Assembly (NCBI GenBank): GCA_017962145.1
Contig: JAGCVX010000005.1
Coordinates: 1 to 64,000, forward strand
Direction of reading: 5' to 3'
DNA from: Clostridiales bacterium
GTDB taxonomy: Bacteria; Bacillota; Clostridia; Saccharofermentanales; Saccharofermentanaceae
DNA: 64,000 nucleotides
Part shown: piece after piece, positions 42,938 to 50,668 of the stretch
Numbering within the stretch: position 1 is the stretch's first letter
Layout: the number at the start of each line of letters is the position of its first letter
Notes under the pieces: generated by a model
Told to the model about the DNA's origin: nothing
Database searches by the model: none
Seen by the model: only the letters and a program-made list of their open reading frames with translations
Made by a program: the position numbers and the translations under genes

Positions 42938-44783
42938 CGTAAACCTCACTTACGTCAAACAATCTCGAATAGTCCACATTACGAAGTGTATCACCATTCA
43001 GCATACAGCGGTCAAAATACAGATAATTGTCTCCATAAGTATAATACGGAGACGGTCCAACTCCAAAGAAAATTCTGAAACCCTGATCTTTGAGGTATCC
43101 GCATCTCGGATCCGAACCACGGATAAAGTCTCCGTTCGGATAGACCAGGATAGAAACAGGACCCAGGATCGAACCGACCTGTGCTTGCCACTTCTGCGTA
43201 TCCGCTTCGATCGTTTCCAGTTCGCAGTGGTTGGCATTGATAAAACCATAAGTGGAAGATGCCATGATCCAGCCGGAATCCTTCAATTTGTCGACGATCG
43301 CCTGAACCATCGCCTTATTGTTATCGATATCCTTATCCGTAGGATCGATGGTCGAAAGGCCGGCAGCCTGGAGCGCGCTGTTTCGGTCATCCACCTGGTC
43401 GATATCCGTTACGTAGCCGAACACGGACTGATAACCTGTAAGCGAGATGACACCCTTTACACCGTTATAGGAAAAATCCGGATGCTCTTCTACAAATGCA
43501 TCGAGAATACCGATGGCCTCACTGCTTCTGCTCACCACCGTCTGTCCGCTGGCGCTGATATACTCACCGCAGACCTGACCCAGATCGTTCAGCACCAGAC
43601 GCTGACACATACCGATCGTGCTTCGGGCAGCTGTATAAGAGAAATCTTCCAGTATGATGACCAGCGGTTTCTTATCCTGCGGGATCACGATCGACTGGGC
43701 ATTGATGAATCCGGTGTTGGAAAGATCTGCCATGGAGGTCGGATCGATCAGGCAGTAATTCTTCTCATAAAGACTTTCGAGGATCGCACGGAATTCAGAA
43801 GTCGTCAGATAATAGGAATCCGTCGAAGATACATAGTTCATTTCGAAAGCCACCTGAGTATCCGCGATCAAGGGCTTTACGCAGATGACTTCGACCTGAC
43901 CGGTATATGTGCTGACCGGATATGTATTTGAAGTTGCAACATAAAGGTTGGACTGGATGATCTGGTCATCCGGGAAAATACGGGCCAGATCGGAAAGGAG
44001 CTCTTCAGCTGAATAATACTGAAAATTCGCCAGCATGTGGTCGGCCAGATTCATCATCGGCTGATACATCTCGGTCTTACAGTCCTCAAGACGCTTCTTT
44101 GCAAAGTCATTTACGAAACCTTCGGATGAAGAGATAACGTATTCATAGTATTCGACCGCGGCAATATAGTCCGCATTGGCAAAAAGCGCTTCCGCACTTT
44201 GTACATCGCCTCGGGAAAGCTCGATCTGATCGATCTCGGCACGAAGCGGGCGGGTCGCCGCCTGAAGATTGTTGAGATTCTCGAGCTGCTCAAAGATAAA
44301 CATCAGCGTCGGTTTTTCGATCGTACCCAAAAGGAATTCTTCACAAAGATCCGTCAGCCACACCGTCATGCGGGCACCGGTAAGTTCACCCAGACCTTCT
44401 AGGAATGCGATATCGTCAGCGGTCGGCGTATAGCGGTCATAGCGGATCTTATCTTCGATCTGCGTAACACGCTCGTTTACGGTCGCTTCCATCTGCGTCA
44501 GGATCTCATATTCTTTGCTGAAGTCACTGTCATCGCCCGGATCGCGGTTGATGATGATATCGTTGAGTTCACGATACATCGACAGCGCTTTTGAATAATC
44601 ACGCTTCTCGAGTGCCTCGTTAAACTCAGGCATAACTCCGGCCAGACGTTTGGTATCTTTTTCCACGAAAACCATGATCACAAGCATGGACAGAAGGCTC
44701 AGTATCGCGATACTGATCAGGACCCACATTCCGATCGAACGGGGCTTATCCACCGATACTGAATTTCCGCCAAACTCCATCAT
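42912..44783 (-). CDS. Membrane-anchored NodB-fold-like protein (degenerate polysaccharide deacetylase)
   Basis: A 623-residue protein with one helix near residues 18-40 and a long external part. About residues 45-290 are helical repeats (TPR-like spacing). From about 335 the order of a NodB polysaccharide deacetylase appears: FRAILESLYEKNYCLIDP, KKPLVIILEDFSY where the metal-binding DD would be, a large insert, SSTYGFINANHCE at the usual HxxxH site, and SILVYPNGDF. Several metal ligands are altered, so it may bind glycans without cutting. It starts three bases after the ParC-like stop. Call at family level only. Confidence 0.7.
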   Translation of the reverse strand: MMEFGGNSVSVDKPRSIGMWVLISIAILSLLSMLVIMVFVEKDTKRLAGVMPEFNEALEKRDYSKALSMYRELNDIIINRDPGDDSDFSKEYEILTQMEATVNERVTQIEDKIRYDRYTPTADDIAFLEGLGELTGARMTVWLTDLCEEFLLGTIEKPTLMFIFEQLENLNNLQAATRPLRAEIDQIELSRGDVQSAEALFANADYIAAVEYYEYVISSSEGFVNDFAKKRLEDCKTEMYQPMMNLADHMLANFQYYSAEELLSDLARIFPDDQIIQSNLYVATSNTYPVSTYTGQVEVICVKPLIADTQVAFEMNYVSSTDSYYLTTSEFRAILESLYEKNYCLIDPTSMADLSNTGFINAQSIVIPQDKKPLVIILEDFSYTAARSTIGMCQRLVLNDLGQVCGEYISASGQTVVSRSSEAIGILDAFVEEHPDFSYNGVKGVISLTGYQSVFGYVTDIDQVDDRNSALQAAGLSTIDPTDKDIDNNKAMVQAIVDKLKDSGWIMASSTYGFINANHCELETIEADTQKWQAQVGSILGPVSILVYPNGDFIRGSDPRCGYLKDQGFRIFFGVGPSPYYTYGDNYLYFDRCMLNGDTLRNVDYSRLFDVSEVYDESRKKSH

Positions 44784-44786
44784 GTA

Positions 44787-47048
44787 TTACAGATCTCCCA
44801 AAGTCAGCTGTCTGTCCTCGATCGTCTCTTCTTTCAAATAATAACCGATGGCCGGCAGACGGCGCACGCGGTAATATTCCGGATCCGTAAATCCGGTTGC
44901 CTCAAGAGGCTTTACTTCATTCATGATGCTGCCACGCTTACTGGTCAGGACCTGTACGCCCTGCGAAGAACGGGTCGTCTTCAGCGGGATCAGAGATGTA
45001 TCGAACACGATTGCCTTTCTCAGGTTCGAGAACGCAGCCATCGTGACATCTTCGGTCAGGAACTGGATTCCCACGATCGGAGACAGATCACTATATGCCT
45101 TGATCAGCTTCTTACGGTTCTGCTTGGTCTCATAAGCGGACATCGGGATCTTCGAGATCTTACCGTTTTCAAACGCAAAGAGCACGTTGCCCTTGTAGTC
45201 GTCGGTAATATGCATGAAGACGATCTTCTCGCCGTCTTCCATCGAAAGCAGGTTCGGCAGATATCCGCCGTATTCAGACGGTTTGGTATCCGGAAGCTCG
45301 TGCGCTCTGACTTTATAGCAGTTGCACTTATCGGAGAAGAACAAGATCTCCGACTTGTTCGTACCTTCGAGCTCCATCATGATGGTATCGTCTTCCTTGA
45401 TCTTGAGATCACCGGCATTACGAAGCGATGTCAGCGCGATCTTCTTGATGTAGCCGTGCTCGGAAAGGAACAGCTTGAGACGGTAATCTTCGATCATGTT
45501 GGAATCGTTAAATGTCACGGCTTCTTCTGCCTTCAGAAGCTCAGAACGTCTATCCTGACCATACTTCTTCGCGACATTTTCGAGAGCCTTGATAATACGG
45601 GCATCGATCCTTGCCGGACTCTTGATCGTATCTTCGAGATCCTTGATCTCCTTGATCAGGTCTTCTCTGTCCGCGGTACGCTTTAAGATATACTCACGGT
45701 TGATATTACGGAGCTTGATCTCAGCAACATACTCAGCCTGTACGCTGTCGATATCGAAGCCCTTCATCAAGTTCGGAACAACGTCCTCTTCGAGTTCGGT
45801 ATTTCGGATGATGGCGATCGCTTTGTCGATGTCCAGAAGGATCTTCGCAAGACCATCGAGGAGATGGAGCTTATCTTTCTTCTTATCGAGTTCGTAGACC
45901 AGTTCTCTCTTAACACATGCACGTCTCCAAGCGATCCACTCCGCAAGAAGTGCCTGAACACCAAGGACTCTCGGATAACCGTTGATCAGGACATTGAAGT
46001 TACAAGAGAATGTATCTTCCAGTCTTGTGAAACGGAAAAGCTTCGTCATGAGGTCGTCGAGGTTCGTGCCACGCTTACACTCAATACAGATCTTCAAACC
46101 ATCGAGGTCGGTCTCGTCACGGACGTCGTTGATCTCCTTGACTTTACCGGTCTTAACCAGTTCCGTGATCTCATCGATGATCGCTTCCGCAGTAGTCGTA
46201 TACGGGATCTGCGTAACTTCGATGAGGTTGTTGGACTTATCTGCAAAGTATTTCGAACGGATACGAACCGGACCACGGCCGCTTTCGTAGATCGTACGCA
46301 TGGACGCTTCATCGTAAAGGATGATACCTCCGCCCGGGAAATCCGGTGCCGGCATGACTTCCAGGATATCCGCTGCCGGATCCTTCATGTAGGCGATCGT
46401 GGCTTCACATACTTCACGGATATTGAAAGAGCAGATGTTCGATGCCATACCTGCGGCGATACCCTGATTGTTATTTACCAGGATAGACGGATAAGATGCC
46501 GGCAGAAGCACCGGTTCTTTCATCGTGCCGTCATAGTTATCGATGAAATCTACCGCATTCTTATCCAGGCCGTCGAAAAGCTCTTCACAGAGTTTTTCCA
46601 GACGAACCTCGGTATATCTCGGAGCCGCGTACTGCATATCACGGGAATACTGCTTACCGAAGTTACCCTTCGAATCCACATAAGGATGCAAGAGTGAACC
46701 GTTACCTCTGGCCAGACGGACCATCGTCTCGTAGATGGCCATATCGCCGTGAGGATTGAGTTTCATGGTCTGACCGACAACGTTACTGGACTTGGTACGG
46801 TTGCCCTTCAGAAGACCCATCTTGTACATCGTGTACAGGAGTTTTCTGTGAGAAGGCTTAAAACCATCGATCTCCGGGATCGCACGCGATACGATGATAC
46901 TCATCGCATACGGCATGAAGTTGGTCTCCAGCGTATCGTTGATGTCCTGCAGTGTCGGCGGCGCCGGCGGAAGCCCCGAGGACTGATCCTTGAGGGAATT
47001 TCTCTCCGGCATCTCGCTAATATCTTTCTTAGAACTCTTTCTTGCCAT
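44787..47048 (-). CDS. Type IIA topoisomerase A subunit (ParC/GyrA-like), divergent
   Basis: DNA cleavage-rejoining subunit, 753 residues. The winged-helix active site has the catalytic tyrosine in QYAAPRYTEVRLEKL; nearby are KPSHRKLLYTMYKMG, NPHGDMAIYETMVRLA and GNFGKQYSRD. The C-terminal beta-pinwheel is present (TTRSSQGVQVLTSKRG) but the GyrA-box is not evident, which favours a topoisomerase IV-like role. The sequence differs from standard ParC across the tower region, so it may be a second, lineage-specific type IIA enzyme. It follows the ParE-like gene by 41 bases. Confidence 0.9.
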   Translation of the reverse strand: MARKSSKKDISEMPERNSLKDQSSGLPPAPPTLQDINDTLETNFMPYAMSIIVSRAIPEIDGFKPSHRKLLYTMYKMGLLKGNRTKSSNVVGQTMKLNPHGDMAIYETMVRLARGNGSLLHPYVDSKGNFGKQYSRDMQYAAPRYTEVRLEKLCEELFDGLDKNAVDFIDNYDGTMKEPVLLPASYPSILVNNNQGIAAGMASNICSFNIREVCEATIAYMKDPAADILEVMPAPDFPGGGIILYDEASMRTIYESGRGPVRIRSKYFADKSNNLIEVTQIPYTTTAEAIIDEITELVKTGKVKEINDVRDETDLDGLKICIECKRGTNLDDLMTKLFRFTRLEDTFSCNFNVLINGYPRVLGVQALLAEWIAWRRACVKRELVYELDKKKDKLHLLDGLAKILLDIDKAIAIIRNTELEEDVVPNLMKGFDIDSVQAEYVAEIKLRNINREYILKRTADREDLIKEIKDLEDTIKSPARIDARIIKALENVAKKYGQDRRSELLKAEEAVTFNDSNMIEDYRLKLFLSEHGYIKKIALTSLRNAGDLKIKEDDTIMMELEGTNKSEILFFSDKCNCYKVRAHELPDTKPSEYGGYLPNLLSMEDGEKIVFMHITDDYKGNVLFAFENGKISKIPMSAYETKQNRKKLIKAYSDLSPIVGIQFLTEDVTMAAFSNLRKAIVFDTSLIPLKTTRSSQGVQVLTSKRGSIMNEVKPLEATGFTDPEYYRVRRLPAIGYYLKEETIEDRQLTLGDL

Positions 47049-47089
47049 GTTCGCTCTCTTTTCTATCTTTTCTCAATCTTTCAAACCCA

Positions 47090-49075
47090 TCAATCGACAT
47101 CGAGCATCTCGAGATAGAGGTGTCCGTCACGTTCGATATGTTCTTTTCTTCCGGCCAGGTTATCGCCCAGCAGAAGTTCAAATGTCTCCATCGTCGCGGC
47201 CTCGTCACCCGGAACGACCTTGATCAGTCGTCTGGTTGCAGGATTCATGGTCGTCTCCCACATCATCTCCGGCTCGTTCTCACCAAGACCCTTTGAACGC
47301 TGGAGTGTGCATTTCTCCGGCGGATACTTCTGAAGGATCTCTGCCTTTTCTTTCTCGTTATACGCGAACAGCGTCTTCTCTTCGCCCTTATTTCTGTATG
47401 TGATCTCAAAGAGCGGAGATTCCGCGATAAAGACTTTTCCTTCCCGGATCAGGGTCGGCATCAGACGGAAGATCATCGCCAGGATCAACGTACGGATATG
47501 GAAACCGTCGACGTCGGCATCGGTACAGATGATGACTTTGTTCCATCTAAGAAGCGACAGATCGAAGGAAGAAAGATCCTTGTTGTGCTTGGTCTGAATC
47601 TCGACACCGCAGCCGAGGACTTTCACGAGGTCGGTAATGATCTCGCTCTTAAAGATCGTCGGATAGTCCGCCTTCAGGCAGTTGAGGATCTTACCTCTTA
47701 CCGGCATGATCGCCTGGAATTCCGCGTCACGGCCCATCTTACAGGAACCCAAAGCGGAGTCACCCTCTACGATATAGAGCTCTCTTTGCTCTACATCTTT
47801 CGTACGGCAGTCGACGAACTTCTTTACGCGGTTGTTGATATCGATACTGCCCATGAGTTTCTTCTTAACGTTCAAACGTGTCTTCTCCGCGTTCTCACGG
47901 GATCTCTTATTGATCAGGATCTGCTCAACGACACGGTCACCTTCGGGCTTATTCTCGATAAACCACACTTCCAGTTTCTGACGGATCAGATCTGTCATGA
48001 AGTCCTGGATGAACTTGTTCGTGATGGCTTTTTTCGTCTGGTTCTCGTAACTGGTCTGCGTTGAGAAAGAACTCGTCACGAGGATGAGGCTGTCCGCTAC
48101 ATCCTGGAACACGATCTTGCTCTCATTGGCCTTGTACTTGTCTCTGGCACGGATCTGCTTATCGATCTCCGCGGTAAATGCAGAACGTACGGCTTTATCC
48201 GGCGCACCGCCATGCTCAAGATAACTACTGTTGTGGTAATACTCCAGAACGTTTACTTCGTTGTTGAAGCAGAAAGAAACCTGGCACTTTACTTTATATT
48301 CAGGCTTGTCGGCACGATCCTTACCACGGCCCATGCCATCAAAAGACGCCGGTGCGGAAATGCCCTTTTCGCCACTGAACTCGGCAACATAGCCCTCGAT
48401 ACCGGACGGATAGCAGAAAGTAAACTCTTCTCCGCTTTCTTCATCCTTAAGAAGGAAAGTTACACCGCTGTTTACGACAGCCTGGCGCTTTAAGATCTGA
48501 AGAAATGCATCGAGCGGGATGTTGATGTCCGTAAATACTTCGCGGTCCGGCTTCCACTTCTGGATCGTACCGGTACGCTTAAAGCGTGTGGGCTCCTTCA
48601 GAAGACCACCGATATTCTCGCCCTTTTCAAAATGCAGGTTATACTTAAATCCGTCACGGAAAACCGTAACGTCAAAATACTCGGAAGAATACTGGGTCGC
48701 GCAGGCACCGAGACCGTTCAGACCCAAGCTGAACTCGTAGCTCTCGCCCGTATCGTTGTTGTACTTACCGCCGGCATAAAGCTCGCAGTATACGAGTTCC
48801 CAGTTAAAACGCTGCTCTTTGGAGTTAAAGTCCAGCGGGATACCACGGCCGAAGTCCTCAACAGAAATAGAACCGTCCTTATAACGAACGACTTCGATTC
48901 GATCACCATATCCTTCACGCGCTTCATCGATCGAGTTACTCAGGATCTCGAAGAAAGAGTGTTCGCAGCCCTCCAGTCCGTCTGAACCGAAGATAACTCC
49001 CGGACGTTTACGGACACGATCTGCACCCTTTAGTGATGTGATGGTATCATTACCATAATTCGACTTGCCTGGCAT
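47090..49075 (-). CDS. Type IIA topoisomerase B subunit (ParE/GyrB-like), divergent
   Basis: ATPase subunit, 661 residues. Seen are RVRKRPGVIFGS, ILSNSIDEAREG, EDFGRGIPL, LGLNGLGACATQYSS, the TOPRIM glutamate in YIVEGDSALGSCKMGRD, MPVRGKILN, and the metal aspartates in CTDADVDGFHIRTL. Typical GyrB/ParE have EGDSAGGSAKQGRDR, so the second glycine is Leu and neighbouring residues differ. No large GyrB insertion is seen. GAGAGG precedes the ATG. It starts a four-gene operon with the ParC-like, NodB-like and transglutaminase genes, behind a promoter that overlaps an inverted repeat. Confidence 0.92.
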   Translation of the reverse strand: MPGKSNYGNDTITSLKGADRVRKRPGVIFGSDGLEGCEHSFFEILSNSIDEAREGYGDRIEVVRYKDGSISVEDFGRGIPLDFNSKEQRFNWELVYCELYAGGKYNNDTGESYEFSLGLNGLGACATQYSSEYFDVTVFRDGFKYNLHFEKGENIGGLLKEPTRFKRTGTIQKWKPDREVFTDINIPLDAFLQILKRQAVVNSGVTFLLKDEESGEEFTFCYPSGIEGYVAEFSGEKGISAPASFDGMGRGKDRADKPEYKVKCQVSFCFNNEVNVLEYYHNSSYLEHGGAPDKAVRSAFTAEIDKQIRARDKYKANESKIVFQDVADSLILVTSSFSTQTSYENQTKKAITNKFIQDFMTDLIRQKLEVWFIENKPEGDRVVEQILINKRSRENAEKTRLNVKKKLMGSIDINNRVKKFVDCRTKDVEQRELYIVEGDSALGSCKMGRDAEFQAIMPVRGKILNCLKADYPTIFKSEIITDLVKVLGCGVEIQTKHNKDLSSFDLSLLRWNKVIICTDADVDGFHIRTLILAMIFRLMPTLIREGKVFIAESPLFEITYRNKGEEKTLFAYNEKEKAEILQKYPPEKCTLQRSKGLGENEPEMMWETTMNPATRRLIKVVPGDEAATMETFELLLGDNLAGRKEHIERDGHLYLEMLDVD

Positions 49076-49094
49076 ACCAAAAACCTCTCCATAT

Positions 49095-49116
49095 TATAAT
49101 CTTATAGATTATACCA
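49095..49116 (-). promoter_or_regulatory. Extended -10 overlapping an operator-like inverted repeat (topoisomerase operon)
   Basis: TATAATC, five-base spacer, GATTATA form a perfect inverted repeat 49095-49113. Its right arm contains the minus-strand TATAAT preceded by TGG (extended -10), about 33 bases before the ParE-like ATG. A protein bound here would cover the promoter. Confidence 0.5.
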
Positions 49117-49189
49117 CAACATATTAGGTATTAGTGAAGAAAAAACCACAAGACTTTGTAATTTGATCCCTTTTTAGTGCATTTTCCGA

Positions 49190-49225
49190 AGAAAAAAGAA
49201 AAGAGACCTGATAATCAGATCTCTT
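49190..49225 (-). terminator. Terminator after tRNA-Arg
   Basis: Stem AAGAGA plus CTGA/TCAG with a UUA loop and one U-G pair in the minus-strand RNA, followed there by TTTTCTTTTTTC. Directly downstream of tRNA-Arg. Confidence 0.88.
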
Positions 49226-49228
49226 TCT

Positions 49229-49305
49229 TGGTGAGCCCAGGGGGATTCGAACCTCCGGCCCACAGCTTAGAAGGCTGTTGCTCTATCCAGCTGAGCTATG
49301 GACCC
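49229..49305 (-). tRNA. tRNA-Arg (TCT)
   Basis: Complete 77-base cloverleaf with GGGTCCA/TGGGCTC acceptor stem, anticodon loop CTTCTAA and encoded CCA. It reads AGA and AGG codons. Confidence 0.95.
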
Positions 49306-49315
49306 ACGCTTTAAA

Positions 49316-49342
49316 GAATGACGACCGAATTGGTCGTCATTC
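49316..49342 (-). other. Perfect hairpin between tRNA-Gly and tRNA-Arg
   Basis: GAATGACGACC, five-base loop, GGTCGTCATTC: an uninterrupted 11-pair stem one base after the tRNA-Gly CCA, followed on the minus strand by only TTTAAAG. It may be a weak terminator, a processing site or an RNase-protecting element inside the tRNA transcript. Confidence 0.65.
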
Positions 49343-49343
49343 A

Positions 49344-49417
49344 TGGAGCGGGTGATGGGAATCGAACCCACGTGATCAGCTTGGAAGGCTGGAGTTCTAC
49401 CATTGAACTACACCCGC
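49344..49417 (-). tRNA. tRNA-Gly (TCC)
   Basis: Complete 74-base cloverleaf with GCGGGTG acceptor strand, anticodon loop CTTCCAA and encoded CCA. The outermost anticodon-stem pair is a C/A mismatch (CCAGC against GCTGA). Confidence 0.93.
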
Positions 49418-49459
49418 ATGAACACTTGCGTGCAGCAAATCTAAAAAACTTGCCTAGAC

Positions 49460-49488
49460 ATAATACTACACGTAAGTGGGATTGTCTA
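49460..49488 (-). promoter_or_regulatory. Promoter of the tRNA-Gly/tRNA-Arg unit
   Basis: Minus-strand TAGACA, 17-base spacer, TATTAT, about 43 bases upstream of tRNA-Gly and just downstream of the SH3 lipoprotein gene. Confidence 0.65.
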
Positions 49489-49524
49489 TATGCATTTTTA
49501 AAAAACCGAAATGCGGAAAGAAAA

Positions 49525-49968
49525 TTACGGAGTCAGGCTGATATAATCACCGGAAACATAATATCCGTCTTCGAGTTTAAACCAGTTATTGCTTGTCTTG
49601 GCCACTACGATAACCTGCATGCCGGCTGTAAGAGTTCCGACCTGCTCGTACTTCGTATCCGGACCTTTGCGGATCTTTAAATATCCGCTGGTGATCTTAA
49701 CATACATGACCTTTGCTTCAAACTCTTCTTCTGTCCAGGTGATCGGCTCGTCGTTCGGAGCGATGGACACGCCGTAATCCATAAGAGTTGTTGTCGCAGA
49801 TGTATCGGGAATAGAAACGATCGGAGTTGTTTCCGCCGAAGAATCGGAGGTCTCAGCCGTCGTTTCTTTAGATTTGCTCTTTTTCTTACCGCAAGCGGCA
49901 CAAGATATTACCATGGCAACTGCCAATGTCAAAACCAATGTTTTCTTTAAAACAGAAGATCGTTTCAT
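49525..49968 (-). CDS. SH3b-domain lipoprotein
   Basis: A 147-residue secreted lipoprotein. The signal peptide MKRSSVLKKTLVLTLAVAM ends at the lipobox ISCAAC (lipidated Cys about residue 26). A Ser/Thr/Glu-rich linker follows, then a bacterial SH3 domain (about residues 88-145: VKITSGYLKIRKGPDTKYE, YYVSGDYISL), a fold that usually binds peptidoglycan. No enzyme domain. AGGAG lies nine bases before the ATG. It is probably monocistronic and is followed by the tRNA unit's promoter. Confidence 0.88.
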   Translation of the reverse strand: MKRSSVLKKTLVLTLAVAMVISCAACGKKKSKSKETTAETSDSSAETTPIVSIPDTSATTTLMDYGVSIAPNDEPITWTEEEFEAKVMYVKITSGYLKIRKGPDTKYEQVGTLTAGMQVIVVAKTSNNWFKLEDGYYVSGDYISLTP

Positions 49969-50062
49969 AAAACACTCTCCTTTGTTGCACTATACATTTC
50001 CACTCTAATTTAATAGTACAACATTCTTTGCGGATTATTGCAATTGTTTTTTTGCAATTGTT

Positions 50063-50656
50063 TTACGTTTCTACGGCAGAATTAAGGAGTACATACATCT
50101 CGTGATCCTGATAGGTTCCGTCGATTTCCATGTATTTGATGTTGTATCCCATCTTCTCAAAACCACACCCCACCGCGCAATTCACCGATCTCGTGTTGGC
50201 AGGAAGGATGTCTGCCTGGATACGGTGAAGTCTGTAATACTTGAACATGAACTCCGTTCCTGCGCGAAGGCACTCGGACATATACCCGTTTCCCTGCTCG
50301 GCTTCATCGATGTGATAACCGACATAGCAGGAATTCATGCAGCCACCGATGATCGCATAAAAGGAGATTCGTCCGATGATCCTTCCGGGATCGTCGATCT
50401 TACTGATCCACAGCCCGACCAGACTGTTGTTTTTGTACTGGTTCAGGTCCGAGCGCAGATAACTCTTCTGCTCTTTTACGGTATAGTATCTGTCGGAATG
50501 AGTCTGCTGGAATGGTTTGTGAAATGCTCTGTTTCGGACCAGGTACGAGGTGACCTCCGCTCCTGCACACGGCTTATATACACTCAGCAGCAGACGCTTT
50601 GTCTGTAACGTAAGAACTGCACCTTTTAAAGGCGTGACGATTTCATATAATGACAT
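50063..50656 (-). CDS. GNAT N-acetyltransferase (RimJ/RimL type)
   Basis: Acetyl-CoA-dependent acetyltransferase of 197 residues. The GNAT elements are LTLQTKRLLLSVYKP, IGRISFYAIIGGCMNSCYVGYHI, the pyrophosphate-binding EQGNGYMSECLRAG and ILPANTRSVNCAVGCGFEK, the standard pattern of the ribosomal-protein alanine acetyltransferase subgroup. It acts in the cytosol on an unknown amino group. GGAG lies eight bases before the ATG. It follows the cohesin-like gene by 12 bases, so it is probably the last gene of that operon. Confidence 0.93.
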   Translation of the reverse strand: MSLYEIVTPLKGAVLTLQTKRLLLSVYKPCAGAEVTSYLVRNRAFHKPFQQTHSDRYYTVKEQKSYLRSDLNQYKNNSLVGLWISKIDDPGRIIGRISFYAIIGGCMNSCYVGYHIDEAEQGNGYMSECLRAGTEFMFKYYRLHRIQADILPANTRSVNCAVGCGFEKMGYNIKYMEIDGTYQDHEMYVLLNSAVET

Positions 50657-50668
50657 GTCCTTCTCCCC

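Noticed and set aside
50039-50063. Direct repeat GCAATTGTTTT next to the acetyltransferase stop, considered as an attachment site or terminator
   Set aside because: Only two short AT-rich copies, no integrase or tRNA edge, and no T run in the minus-strand direction.
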